Assembly (NCBI RefSeq): GCF_021018805.1
Contig: NC_086247.1
Span: forward strand, 145,223,378-145,287,377
Source of the DNA: Prinia subflava
Taxonomy: Eukaryota; Chordata; Aves; Passeriformes; Cisticolidae
DNA length: 64,000 nt
Reading direction: 5' to 3'
The notes under the pieces are model-generated. The model did no database searches and was not told where the DNA came from. It was given only the letters and a program-made list of their open reading frames with translations. Numbering within the stretch: the stretch's first letter is position 1; each line of letters opens with the position of its first letter. Of this stretch, positions 21,580-34,759 are shown one piece after another. Position numbers and translations under genes: made by a program.

Positions 21580-24560
21580 GATGCTGTGTGCTACACTTCA
21601 GGTGGGTCTTCATGCAGCTGTGCAGAGAGTTGCAGTTATTATCATTATGAGACATTTATGAAGTCTAAACTAAAATTCTGATAAATAATGTAAACTGAAA
21701 TGCAAATTTTTATCAGATCTCATTTTCTGGAGGAGTATCAGTAAAATAGCAGTTGACATGGTGCCAATAAGATAGGATAATGAAAGGTAGTATTTAATTT
21801 CCTTGAAAATTAATTGAGATTTGATTATTGAGGGTCTGTTGTCAGTTGTTAAGCTGCTAGAACAGGTTTCAAGACCTACTAGACTACATAACCCAAACCC
21901 TTCCTATTAGCTAAATAAATAAATATAGTCCATATTCCTCCATAGCTACTAAAGAAACAAGTTGCTGTGTGGCAGAAATGAAGGTGTCATGAAGAAATGA
22001 AGATTCTGAGGATGAAGCTTACACGAATCACTGCACAGGTTTGTCTTACTTTTTAGAACAGAATTAAAAGGAAATGTACTGAAAAGAAATGTGCTGATTT
22101 CTGCCCTGCCAAGTCTTGCCCACCTTACAAAGTGAATGAGGGGAGATGAGCCTTTCCACAGTATCCCTCATTTCTGCTGATGCAGTGCAAGGATATCTAG
22201 GAAGCTCCAGGCTGGTTCCTGTGTACCCTGCATGGTAAATAAGCATGCTACATTTATTTTCCATTGAAACAGCAACACAGATTCAACAGTGCATCTTCCC
22301 GAGGCTTCCTGCATACTTTTGTACTTCATCTGTCATCTCCAGTCTCAGTTCTTGCTCTTCCTCACTTCCTATTGCCACCAAACCCCAGTGATAGCTGTGC
22401 CTGATGTTCTCAACAATATTTCTGTCTCAAGCCCGTCTATGACCCCCTCCTGCCCTGGCCTTCACCCATATGTGTAGCTTTTTCTCACCAAACTAAACTG
22501 ATGCATACTTCTAACCATAGAATGGTTCTAAGCACAGCCATAACATTATTCATTTTAAGAAGAAGGGATTTGAGACAGTTACCAAGTTTAGGAAAAACAG
22601 CATTTGCCATCAGTGAGGATGGCCCATGTTTAAAGCATATATTTAAGTGCTTTACAGAATCAGAGTTCCAGCTAGTCACCTACGTGCCTCAGTTTCCCTT
22701 CAGTTTTCCCATGGGAGTTGCCATTTAATCACACTACTGATGTGTGGTGAGCTCCCACTGCCTGTGCTCAATGATGTGCTTGGGAAAATGCCATTTGCTT
22801 TTCCAAAGGTCTGAATTGCCTCTCTTTAATTGTAGCTGGTTTCGTTCTAACCTCCAGTGTTCTTTCCCTGTAGATTGCGTCTGTGTGTGATTTCTTTATG
22901 GGTGAAATTAAAATGCATCAGGAAAGTTCCTGAATAACAAAATGCAGCACTCCAGCCACCTGGAGTTTTACTCTATTTGTGTGCCCACTCCTGCTTCAGT
23001 GACTCTTTCAGAGGTTCCCACTCACAGCTGCAGCTAAGTGGGCACATCTAAAGGTGATAGACTGAGAATATATGTTCAAGTACATATATAAGTGTATATA
23101 TAGATTTCCATCCCTCCTTTGTTTCCTCCTCCTGTTCACTGATGTTAAAAATACACACTTGCAATTTAAACCCCACCATACATTGTTATTTTGTAAAATA
23201 ATAAAAATATTGCTCACCTTCATCCCTTCCCTTTCACAGAATTTCACAAATATCATTTCCCTGACTCCTGGCTGACAAGGGACTCTCATAAAGCTAGTGA
23301 TCCTCTTCTTTGACCATATCCTTGTCATCCCAGCAGAAGTATTTCCTGCACCACAGCTTTCCCATGTAGGTCTAAGCTGACAGTTGACTAGGAAAGCTTC
23401 AGATCCAAATCAGACTTTCTGACAAAACTGATATGTTCCTCACAAGAGTCTGTGGAGTGTCATGGCTTATACTGGATTATATTGATGTGAAAAATTCACA
23501 GTCTGGTCAATACTGTAAAGCTCTCAAAGTTGAAGGCACTCGCACTGGCGAGGCAGGGGAAACCATGACTGTGGGCTTGCATTTTTACATCTGTTTGCTT
23601 CAACCACCCTTGTGCTGCTTTTGTGTTCACTTTCTTTGAATATTCATGTGATTGAATTCTGTGTCCATTAACATTCACAGAAAGTGAACCTCAGAGCTGC
23701 ACATATATTTGCAGAAGCAGTGGTTTACATTTGCACACTTAGGTATTCATAGCTAAAAGCACTCACTCGAGGAACAAAATCACTACCATTTAACCAGCCA
23801 GTCCCATGCAAAACTGTTTATTACCCACAAAGAAATGATTTTTGATCCTGCTATAGAATTTTATTTGCTTGCTTTTAGAAAAAAATATGTATGTAAATCA
23901 CTACTTTCCATACATTTGTGCAAGTAGAAGAAAAGCTTAGACAGATTATGTATTAGGAAGTATTTGTTTAGAATTTGGATACTCCTGCCACAAAAGCATG
24001 ACCTCTAGTAGATCGTGGTGGTATAGAAACTATGACACACAGCTGAGCAGATACAGGCTTTTCAGCAGAGATGTTACACATCCACCTGACACAGTTAATT
24101 AAAATGTCACTTCTATAGGAGGAAAGGGAGATGAATGTGAGCCAAACAGCTGAGCAGAGAATTTTGTTTTGCCTTTGAGCAATTCACTGTAATTTTGTTT
24201 AAACACAGGGTGGGGGGGCTTTTCCATTGTATTGATCAACACAAAGCTGCAAAATTTACCCTAAAAAAGCACTGGCATATTTTAACCATTTTCTTCACAA
24301 CTTAGACTTATTGGTCTCAAACTTTCCAGCCTGTGCTGCACAGTGGCCTGACACACTCTCATCCCTGCCAAGACCGCTTGTGATTTAACTGGGAGTTGTA
24401 CAATCTTGCCAGGAGGGTGTTCAGCATCAAAGGCTTCACCAGGTGATGACACGGGGCTGAGCCATGCTCCATCAGGGTATGTGAAGTACCCTGTGGTTTG
24501 TTGAAAACGTAGCCTAAATGCAAACACTGAGTTGGCACAAATGTCAGGAGCATTTGATGG
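21580..24560. other. Unique non-coding DNA
   Basis: No called exon. On the minus strand a 54-base segment (23218-23271) sits between a fair acceptor and a very good donor (ATGAAG then GTGAGC) and is open in phase 0 on both sides. Its length is too short to be convincing. Confidence 0.4.
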
Positions 24561-24564
24561 TGTG

Positions 24565-24885
24565 TGTTGATGACACAAAGCTGGGAGGTGTTCCCAACAG
24601 AGAAGAACAGACATGTGGTACAGGGAGGGATTGCATGGTGCTTTGGACTGAAATAATGGAAACAGGGTAAAATTCATTCAAGGTGCAAAATATTAACTAA
24701 TACATTTGGAACTACCACCCAAAAAATAGCTCCAATAAGATGGGAGCTCATCATTGGAAATGATTGAAAGGTCATGAGCTGATTGTGTGGCAGCTGTGAG
24801 TCACCAGCCCCAGGGCAGCTGTGAGAGGACTGCCTTCAGCTGTACCAGGAATGAAATTCCTAGGAGAGCTAAGGATATATCAAGG
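24565..24885 (+). mobile_element. Old, diverged CR1 fragment, plus orientation
   Basis: GTTGATGACACAAAGCTGGG, followed later by a GAGTCACCAG...CAGCTGTGA stretch and CCTAGGAGAGCTAAGGATATATC, follows the order of the end of the CR1 second open frame with many substitutions and gaps. The good donor-like GTAAGA at 24885 lies at its end and is probably a chance site in the repeat. Confidence 0.6.
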
Positions 24886-24889
24886 TAAG

Positions 24890-27800
24890 AGTCATGATCT
24901 TCGGGGCTGGTCTAACAGCTCACTCCTGCTCTAAAAACAGCCATGAGTCTTGTGCCCTTTTCCTGCCCTCAGACACTGCTCCCACTATCTCCTGTGCACC
25001 TCTCTATTGTCCTCAGTCCCTTCTCATGGTCTTCTGCTGCCTGTCAGTCCAGTCTCCTGCAATTTTTGGCAACCAAGTAACAAAAAATGGGATTTTTGTG
25101 AGTGAATGAGCTGCATCCATTTGCAGAGGGATTCAGAGAGTCACATGCCTACCACAAGGTTAATGACAAGAGTGTGTAGCAGAGAGCAGAAATGAGGGAA
25201 AGGGAAAGAAGCAGGCACTGATTCTACTGGGAAGTGGCTGTTAGGTCAGTTTATCCCATTTTGGGAAAACTGCTGGTGTAGTGGCTTGGAGTAAGGCTTT
25301 GTCTGAGAGGAGCTCACTCGAAGCATTGCACACATGATGGTCATACCACAATGGGTCTTTTTGGTGGTGTCTTTGCAGAGCAGCCAGAGAAAGGAGGTTC
25401 AGTCTGCCTTACTGCCCTCCAGAGATGCTCCTGGGACAGTCAGGGGTTGGGACTCGCTTGCCAGTTGGAAAATGTGTTGTGCCAGTGGGCAGCCCCTGTG
25501 AGAGGCTTGCTCCCAGATCTCCAGTTTGTGATAGCAACTCATCAACGAAAAGCAGACTCCAGAGTCTGCCATGCCAGCACACAAGTGCTGCAAACACCAT
25601 TACATGGTCCTTTTTCTAAGCCTGTTAGGGTTCTTTTGCCCTCAGCTGAAATCCTAGTCCAGAACCTGCCTCCTCTACACAGTAGAAATGTAGTGATTTT
25701 CAGCTAAGTGTATTTAAGACCAGGGTAGGCAGGGGATCAAGTAAACTCAATGACAAAACAAGAGAAGGCAATTATCAGGATATATGGCCAGGCTCTTAAT
25801 TATTGCATTGAAAGAAAATGGTCACAAGGATGCAAATACAAAAGACAAATCTGCTCAGGGACAGCAATAAGCCTCCAGCTCCTAGACATCCCAAGAGCCT
25901 TTTCAGCTACTAGACCTGAGAATCAAGAGCTCCTGGAGACACCCTACCTTCCAGATTTTCCCTCCATTTCCATGTATCCTTGTATTCCTGTTGTTGTACC
26001 AGCTTCAGGAGCAGGTGACTTTTTTTTATCCAATAATCCTATCCTGGGCATTCCCAGGAACAGGAACAGCATCAGGCACTTTCACTGTACAGCACCTTAC
26101 CCCTCTTTGTCACAGAGGCTTTGACATGTGTTGCAGAAACGATGTCTGTCTCAGGATCCAGATCTGGAGCAGTGAGAGGGATCCTTTCCTGTGCCCTCAC
26201 TTTGCAGGAGCTGTGCCATGCAGTGCTCTCTCCCCTGCAGATATTCATTCACTGCTGTGCCCAAGACTGCAGGTCCCAGCACCCTGTAAATGGTGTCTGC
26301 AAGGATCCAACACAGTGACGAGGAGTGCCAGGGAATGCATCCAACCAGTGCAGGAGCATGAGGAAGCTGGGAAAAGCATGAAGGATGAGGTATTTTCTGC
26401 CTTTCAGAAAGAGAACTGGGAAAAGTCTGGGAAATAGAGCAGGAGGTGTGAGAACTGGATGATTTATGCGTATGTACACACGAGAAAATGAGAAGCAAAG
26501 TTTCAAACTGGCAATTCATTTGGGTTTTTTATTGATTATAAATTGAATCTCCAAGCTATAATTAATAACCTGAGCCTGAACCATACCTGTTATATAGAGT
26601 TGCTAACACATCTCTATAAAATGTCTAGCAAGGCAGTAGCTAAACATAAATTCTATGAAGCTTATGATTCCCAGCATGTTACCAACTTCCTATAAAGGCA
26701 GTCTGTTGTTATAAAACATGGCAGCAGGCATGGCCCTGAAATGCTGCTTGAAAACATCTCTTCTAGAAACTGTTTTCAGTGTTGCTACACGTTTTGGGTA
26801 GCCTTTGTAAGGTTTCTGTGGCCCATTTTCACCTCTTTCCTCTTTGTTCTTGAATAAAATAAATGCAATAGTCATATGTGAAAGTATGTTCAAAGACCAT
26901 TAATGTTATTTTAATGTCTGTGTTTATGTCATAATTTATGTTTTTGTCCTTTGGGCAGAGCTATTTATACCCACAGCTGAAAATTCAGTTTGGGGTTTGG
27001 GGCTATATGATTTGGGCTGAAGCTGCATTGTAAATTTTGACTTCGTGGATAGGGTTTTTTGTATATATATATATATACAAAATTCTTTTGCCTTGACAGG
27101 CCTAAAAAGGGGGCAAAAGCACCCAAATGCTTTTATATCTTCTCTTACACATGACTCCAACAATAATATAATCATTTTCATTTTAAAGTGCACTAATGCC
27201 ATTTAATAATTTTTTGAGCAACTAACATAACACAAAGGAAAGGATGAAATTGAATATTTGTGGCTGCAGAGACAGATATCATTATTCAAGGGTAGAATCA
27301 TGTGAAAGGGTAAAGGGGGTTTAAAGAGATACTCTTTTGTTGTACTTAACACTGATAAATGACATACAAGCCAGGATAACAGGGCAGAGCTCCTGTCAGG
27401 GAGACAGTGATAAATGTGGAGGCCGGGACAGAAAGGTCCACTAAACAGAAATCTGTATATGACACGCTCTACATTTGATAGACTTGTCTGCATGGTCTAA
27501 GCCACAGTGTTCCTCTTGGCTCAAATTATGGCCCTCGAGCACATCTTATACAACCACCAAGCTCATGTTTGTTTTCCCATTTCCTTGTGGCAGCAAAGAT
27601 CAATTCCCTTTAATCAGTGCAACACACAGGGCTAAAACCAGTGAGGAAAAAAATGTTCTTATACAAATATAATTGATATCTCTTTCAGGCAACTCCTTTG
27701 GCAGGCAGACCTTTTTATTATTATTGTTCTCTCCTTTTAAAAAATGCCCATCGTCATCCTGTTAATTAAAAGATTTATTTGAGAGAAAACAAAATCTCCT

Positions 27801-28020
27801 ATTACTTCTTTATGAATGAAACACAAGGTCTATGATTTGTACATTAAGCTTCCTACATCCCATGCAACATGACCTGTACTTCCTCAGTATCAAAAATGAA
27901 GACAGAGTGAAGACAGTCAGAAGAGGCATTTATGTCCTCCAGAAGCAACTTTAACAGTTCACAAAGAAAAAAAATCCATTAATTCACTCAGGTAACTGTG
28001 TGATTTACTGTGCCCTCCTA
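24890..28020. other. Non-coding DNA with simple repeat
   Basis: A short (TA)n tract at 27061-27077. A plus-strand segment (about 26272-26388) has a good acceptor (GTGCCCAAGACTGCAG) and is open, phase 0 to 0, up to GATGAG then GTATTT. It is weakly supported. The rest shows nothing recognisable. Confidence 0.4.
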
Positions 28021-28024
28021 ACAG

Positions 28025-28084
28025 ATGACCAAGGCTTGTGCTTTCAATAGGAGGAGCATCATGGAGGAGTCCATGTGATACCAG
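28025..28084 (+). other. Candidate non-coding RNA exon
   Basis: Sixty bases between an excellent acceptor (TTACTGTGCCCTCCTAACAG) and an excellent donor (ACCAG then GTAAGA). It starts with ATG but that frame stops after 17 codons, and the other two frames also stop. Splice-competent but not coding, it could belong to a long non-coding RNA or be a decoy. Confidence 0.3.
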
Positions 28085-28343
28085 GTAAGAGCACAAGGAG
28101 GACTGAATGAAAGCAATTCTACAGCACTGGTGGAGGATTAGAGACTGATTGTCAGTCACTTTTGGGTTCCTTTAGGGACACGGACATTTTGACTGCCATG
28201 TTCTGCCAGTCTCACTGAGCACTGTGAGTCTGGTGGGGCAGTGGAGAATTGCCAGGTTCTAGATGGGAGCACTTTCTCTGTTGCAGCAGGTTGTGGATGT
28301 ATCATGGCTTAGGTGAAGCTGCCATCCATGTCTGTGGGTACCA

Positions 28344-28816
28344 TCATAGGAGCATAGAATGCTTTAGGTTGGAGGGGACCCTAAAGTCTGCCTAGTTCTG
28401 AAACCCTTGCCATGGGTGGGGGCACCTTCCACTCAGACTAGGGTGCTCAAAGGCCTGTACAACCCAGTCTCAAATACTTCCAGATTTGGGGAATCCACAA
28501 CTTTCATGGGCAACCTGTGCCAGTGCCTCACCACCATCACATAAAGAATTTCTTCCTAAAACCTCTTTTTACCTGCTCTCTTAGTTTGATGCTGTTCCCC
28601 CTTGTTCTATCACTTCATGTCCTTGTCAGAAGTCCCTCTCCAGCTCTCTTGTAGTCCCTTTAGGAACTGGAAGGTGCTCTGAGGACTCCCTGGAGCTTTC
28701 CTTTCTCCAGACTGAACAACCCCAGCTGTCTCACCTGTCCCCATGGGAGAGGTGCTCCAGCCTCTGATCATCTTCATCACCCTCCTCTGGACTTGCTCCA
28801 GCAGGTCCATGTGCTG
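28344..28816 (-). mobile_element. CR1 LINE 3' fragment, minus orientation
   Basis: The left edge has the reversed CR1 end (AGCATAGAATGCTTTAGGTTGG). Typical CR1 phrases follow, including CTTGTTCTATCACTTCATG, GGTGCTCCAGCCTCTGATCA and CTGGACTTGCTCCAGCAGGT. It is 5'-truncated near 28816 with no intact reading frame. Confidence 0.93.
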
Positions 28817-28819
28817 ACA

Positions 28820-31800
28820 CACTTTAACAGAGATGAGTCACAAAGGCAGCATTGAAACTTGAATTTTAAAGTTATCCAGCTTCATATCTGCAGTGTCACT
28901 ATTGTCTGCTTTTGTCCCTTGCCATCTCCAGAGCAGTCCCAGGGAGTGATGTGGAGAGGCACATCTGTGCTCCAGGCCATGCTCACCTCTCATGCACTAA
29001 TTTAGGGCTGGGAAAACAGATGGGAAAGAGCTCCCCTCTCTAGCACTGTGCAGAGGAGACAGGGACAGCAGCACAGGTATCTGTGTTCACTTTTCTGCTG
29101 AGGACTCCCTTCTTCCAAAACCTTCTGGGACCATAGGAGGGATCAGCTGTCAAAAATGTTTCATAGGGAAACAATATTGAAGGCCTTCCACTTAAATGGC
29201 TTCACTTTCCAAGCACTCACTAAGTTCAGGGGGTAGAGACCACCTCTGCAACCACACAACTGAGTTGAAATTCCAGGGAAGTGTTCCCGTGAGGGTGGCC
29301 AGTCTCAAGACCCTCTTATCAGTTATCAGTGTGGGAGGTGTAAGAGTTTAACACAGTGAGGCCAGGCAGATGGGTGCCCACACAGAAGCTGTGGATATGG
29401 GGGTAATCTTAAGAAGAAACAAGACCCTTTAATAAATCCTGCCGTATTTCAGACCCCTGCTTTACAGGAGCTATGTTTAAATTTAATATAATACAAGCTG
29501 CCCCTTCAAAGCTCCCTTTTCATAACACGCTGCTCTGACACCACAGCTGACACAGTCCAAACAGATTGACTTGGGGAGGGAAGAGGGAGAAGGGAGGAAA
29601 ATTATGTCTTGTCCCCCACATGCTGTTTTCTGTCTTAATTTGCTGCCTCTTGCAATGTGGGTGAGAATTGGCATCCTGACACAGAAATCTCCTGTTAGTC
29701 CTTGGAATCAAAGAGTGCATTAAATAACAGATATCACATCCATGAGTTTAAAACTATATTGCAAGAGTTTCTCCGTTTAAAATGTGTTTCTACTACTGGG
29801 TCTAAATATTGATTTCAGGCTAGAAAACTTTGCCTGTTAGGATAGAAAGAGAGGAATATGCTGCATTCTCCCATTGTTATTAAAATAGTAAAAAAGGCAG
29901 AATTTGTCAGCTGTTAGCTGTTGTATATCTTGTTTTTTTCCATTTTAATCCTGTAAATTTTTTGACAGGAACTGAAATAAGCTCTATGGGGATTTTTTTA
30001 TGAAGAAAAGTCTATTCAATAGTAATGTAAAATGCAAATTAAATATTTGTTCAGTGTTTAGTCATTCCTCAGAGACTAAAAGAAATTCCTCATCACGACC
30101 TCTATACTGACCTTCACATCAAATTAGAAAGTTATAGTGTTTATGTGGAATCGTATACACTGTCCCTATTGTAAAGAAAAAATGAATATTTTACAGCAAT
30201 TGCAATTTGTTTCAAGGATCATTTTCTGAAATCTCTGCTTGCTGAAGACTACAATTTACCTTTTTACAATTTCATTTAATGATCTGACATTTGAGACACT
30301 TCCTAATTAATTCTGTCGCTGCCTAAGCCAGCTGTGATAAATATAACCTGTGCATACAGGATTACATTGTTGCTTTTAGAAAATACATCCAGTGAGAAAA
30401 GGTGAAGCTTCCATGACAGGACATCTGTGTCATCCAGACTGGAAACGATGAAACCCTGGAGCAGCCACTGCACTGAGGAGCTGAAAGGCTGCACAGAGTA
30501 AGGATGACAGCAGAGACTGCTTTGTACTTAACATTTTTCATGGTTTAAGTTGGTTTTTAGCACACAGAACCAGCTGTTTCAGAGTTTAGCATTTGTAGGG
30601 TGCTTCTTTATCAATAGTTCTGGAATGGAGCTCATTGGCTTGGCTGTGGTCAGCGTGAGGCAATCCAGCAGGAACGTGGGGTGTGTGATCCCCTTGGAAA
30701 ACCAGAGGGAATGTCCTGAGCATGGCCAGAGCGTGGGCTGCAGCTCATGGCTGGGTCAGCTGGGGCATGCTGTGGTTAAAGAATCAAGCTACAAAAATGG
30801 TCTTTGCAAGCCAGCAATGGGGTCATTTTTAAAATGGCTCTGCAAGCAGCAGCTGTGACAACTGATGGCACAATTGAGAGTGAGCACTGGGCCACCAGGC
30901 TGAGCAGATTCTTTGTTCTGTGTACAGTCAGTCATGGACCTTGCTCATCAATCAGAAAATAAAACAGCATTTTAAATCTGACAAACACTCCTGGACACTG
31001 CCCAAAAATTGTGCACTGCACATACAAACTTCTCCCTTGTATCTTTACTTACAAGTAAATATTTCAGGGAATTTTTCTCTTTTTGGTCAGTGAATTAAAG
31101 CAGGGATGTGAAAAGGAAGTTCTTCATGCCACAAAAGCTGGGGTTTTTCCATTAAAGAGCAAAAATATCTAGAATAAGATTATAATAGATCTTGAACTGT
31201 TCATTATTTGTAATATAACAGATCCTGCTGTGGAGGAAATAGTAATTGCAACAACTGGAATAAGTCTAATACTTCCAAATTTCTGTTTCTATGGTGACTT
31301 TAATAAATATTCTTTTCAAGATAAATTTAGGTACTCAGGAACATAAATGCTTCCTGCCTTCTGTTTCAGACAAAAATAGAATCATGTTTACACAGAGATA
31401 TGCTTTAGACACATTTGGCATATTTTCCCCAGATTGCCACTTTCTTGGTGACTATTATTTTTTTCTGGAAAAGTAGCAGATAGCCATAAATACTGCTTCA
31501 TTTTGATTAGAGAAACTGTGATTGCAATAGCAGAAGTAGACCTGGTGTGGAAAAGTGAAATTCTGCAGCTTCCAGGGACCCAGAATGAGCTAATTTCACC
31601 TTTGCTGTGGCTATCACTCACAAAACCCTCAGCAGCAGGAGGAGCAGCCTGGCCATCAGAGATTATTTGGTTGCCTAAATGTGTCTGGTGGCTGCAGGCT
31701 CGAGCTGTGGCTGTACCACTCAGCCTTGGATCCTTTTCTTGTGTCAGCACAGGTGCCCTGCAAGCTGGGCTTTGCCAGAGCAGGAATTCCAACATTATTT

Positions 31801-32590
31801 CCTCTTTGTTAAAGTTGTGAGCTTTAACACTGGTCTAAAGTGACACAAACATTTTTCCTTTCTTTCTTTTCCTCCTGTGTCTATAGAACCAATAACTTTA
31901 TGTCATGTCAGTTCTTTGATTTTAAACCAGAATTAATCTGCAACTGGGAAAATAACAACTGTTTTGAGTCTTCCATCCGAGAGAGAGCCGGAGGGACGAG
32001 GCTGGAAGAGCTGGAGCAGGTTGCAGCTGGGTTTGGTTTTGTAGTGGAGGTTTCCCTCCAGTGGCTTCTCCAAAAAGTGCAGCGTTGAAGAAGCAGCCAA
32101 GGTTTTATGCTGAAATAAGGCTGACTAAAATAAGGTGCTTTCACGTCTCCCAAAGCTAACCCCATGCTCTGTAATCCTAGAAAAAAAGCCAATTAATGAG
32201 GCAAACTGATGTCTGCATTCACGGGTCCTAAGGGAGTTCACAATACCCAGCTAACAGGAAATTTAGGCCTATCCTTCTGTTGAATGAAAAACTTATTGAC
32301 CTCCTTAATTCATCCTAATAATGTACTTTGGTTTTCTCTAATAACAAACTCCTGAGTGCAGTTCATATCCCAAGGAGCTTATACTCAAAAATAAAAAATA
32401 TTCAGGAAAGAAAAGAAATAGTGAACAACTACATTCATTCTGTATAAGAAAATATTTGTATAATGTACTATGTCAAAGGTGTGTGGGGGTGTTCCTTAAG
32501 CCTTATGGCAAAGTATAATTAAAATAAGAGCTCTGAAGGCAGGGAATGATGTCATTTTGTGGCTGTTTGCAAGGTGTCTCTCCCAAGCCC
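28820..32590. other. Unique non-coding DNA
   Basis: No supported exon. The block about 29900-30320 is AT-rich, repeat-free and carries several TAAT cores and short A/T tracts, like a conserved non-coding element. A 105-codon plus frame at 31503-31820 lacks good splice sites. Confidence 0.4.
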
Positions 32591-32593
32591 TAG

Positions 32594-32778
32594 GGCCTGT
32601 GGAGGAAAGTATACAGGATCTTGTTGGGAAGGTGAACAGGGAACGATGGACCCTGGCAGGGAGAAGTGCCTTGACAGGCAGTGGAAGGTCAGGAGCTGGC
32701 CAGGCTGTGCCCACAGAGCCAAGGAAAGAGGCTGGTGTTCAGCACCTGAGAAAAAGGTGTCAGTGTGGAAAAAGAAAG
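32594..32778 (+). CDS. Candidate exon, plus strand, unrecognised
   Basis: A C/T-rich acceptor (GTCTCTCCCAAGCCCTAG) is followed by 185 bases open in one frame (phase 1 in, phase 0 out) to a strong donor (AAAGAAAG then GTGAGA). The 61 codons give a hydrophilic, basic peptide that begins PVEESIQDLVGKVNRERW and ends HLRKRCQCGKRK. The same frame is open over 93 codons in all, and a second plus frame is also open, so chance is not excluded. No family recognised. Confidence 0.3.
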
Positions 32779-32779
32779 G

Positions 32780-34690
32780 TGAGAGGCAATCCAGGGTGGA
32801 GAATGAACTTTAGCAGCCCTTGGGTAGGAGCAGGGTAGGATTGAATTTCTCAAGGGTAATGGAAAGAAACCTGCAAGGATCTGAGTGTGAAAATGGGGTG
32901 CCTGGAGAAGAGGTTTACCTGTGGGCACTGCTGGGAAGGATTGTCTAGAGAAATCAGAAATGAAGAAGCATTGAGATTTCAGCAATCACAGCTCAGCCAA
33001 ATCATCCCAGCTCATGCAATGGCTGGGCTGGGAGCCTGAGTGACAGGCAGAACAGCCTTATCACCTGCCATTATTGAGAAAGAATGTGGAAAGGAGGAAA
33101 CATTGTGAGGAAAGATTAAAAACTGAACAAAAAACAACTGGCCAGTCTCAAAGATGTGCCACGGTTTTAGTCTGGACAGCAAAGGTGGGATCCAGATCCT
33201 GCTTAGGACACAGAATCCAAGGGATCTGCCAGGGAGGGTGGCTGTGTGTAGGACCCTGTCACGGTCAGTGTGAGCTCTGGAGCCCAGGACAGGAGCCACG
33301 TGGCCAAAGGCAGGTCAGAACTTCAGGATGCTCTCCAATATTCCTGTGGGTCAGTGGATTTCCCTGACCAGAACTTCACTGTCTGCTGTAGGTGCTTAGG
33401 CTGTAGCTCCAAGGACACAGCTACCTATGGGTGTTTCCACCCAAGGAACCCAGTGATCCAGATATTGTCAACATTGAGAGCATACAAAACCAGTGATGCC
33501 CCAGAGAGGACTGGAAAGAGAGAGGAAAAAGGAGCAAACGGAGGTAAAACAGGAGAATCAGTAAGACACAATGTTTAGTTCTAAAATTTTATGTAGCCTG
33601 AGTGAGGTGTTTTTGAGTCCTAGGTGGATTCTTTGAAAGGCAGCTTTTGTGTGCTTGCTTTGGCTATTTGTTTATTAGATTTAAAACACTTTAAGATAGA
33701 GACACTTTTCACATCACAGCATGGCCCATCAATGGCCAGGTGAGAGAAATTTTGACCACAGTTTAGCAAAGCACACTCATGCAACTTGAAGTCTGGTCCC
33801 TCTAAAAGCCAGGAGACAATTCACACATTTGAATGCATCTAAAATCTTAACTTGTTTTTAATCATAATCACAGAAAATTACTCATTTAAATACTACCAGG
33901 GATTGAAAATCTCTTCCCTATGCTCACTGACTTTTACAGCACTTGATTTTTTAGCATTTCACATTAAAATATAAGTGTTGTGATTTTTATTTTTGGATCT
34001 GCTTCTACTTTGCTCTAGAGCTGCTTAATTCTCTGCCATATCTGGAATGACATTTGCCATGGATGTCAGCCAGCAAGTTTGTGAAAGTTTTTCTGGTTCC
34101 CTGGAAACTTTCCCTAACATCCCACCCTGCCCAGAGTTTAGACAATGACACATCTCAGTGTTGCATACTTCCCATGCCTCAGTTCTGAAGGGATTTTTCC
34201 CCTTTGCATATGAAGAAGAGCTGACATAGCCTAGATTGGCTTTTGAGACATTCTTGGAATAGTCAAGATGCTCTGTGTTTAAGAGAAATATTTATTTTAC
34301 AGTTCACAGCCAAGGGCAGCTGGCCTGGCTCAGAACCCGTTGACTCCATCAGGAATTGGCTCTGGCTGAAAGAAGCTGCTCCCTGCCTGCCAACAGATAC
34401 AGGCCAACCAAAAGTGTAAACCTGAGAACTGGAAAATTGTGCTACCAGTTAATATAAAAAAATACGAGTTTATACAGATTACACAAAGAGAGCAGTGCTT
34501 GGCCTGCAATTTGAGGAGAATTTGCCTTTGCCCAAGACTTAGACAGTTTAGAAAATCACTGAAATGCAGATGTGAGCCCCAGTCTAGTGCACCTTGGGGA
34601 CAGAAGAAGAGACACATATCAGTAGCATCGAGTACCAGACTCCAACCTGAGAGACCCAAGCAAGGGATAAACTGCCCCTGTGGCAACATT
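32780..34690. other. Non-coding DNA
   Basis: A 26-base minus-strand segment near 32918-32943 has a superb acceptor (TCATTTCTGATTTCTCTAG) and a good donor (CACAG then GTAAAC), a possible microexon. A plus frame at 33270-33578 reaches a GAG then GTAAAA site. Neither is strong enough to call. Confidence 0.35.
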
Positions 34691-34695
34691 TCCAG

Positions 34696-34753
34696 AGGAT
34701 GAGCACTCAGAATTAAAGGAATTAAAATCAGAATACAAGTTGGTGTACTTCAG
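34696..34753 (+). CDS. Candidate small exon, plus strand
   Basis: Fifty-eight bases between a good acceptor (CCCCTGTGGCAACATTTCCAG) and a donor (TACTTCAG then GTAAAA). Only one frame is open (phase 1 in, phase 2 out), giving DEHSELKELKSEYKLVYF, and its stop is created by the donor GTAA itself. The charged, helix-like peptide and the frame ending exactly at the donor are suggestive, but the segment is short. It does not match the phase of the candidate at 32594-32778 (which ends in phase 0). Confidence 0.25.
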
Positions 34754-34759
34754 GTAAAA

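Noticed and set aside
24565..24890. TCAAG/GTAAGA as an exon donor
   Set aside because: Lies at the end of a diverged CR1 fragment with no open, well-bounded exon before it.
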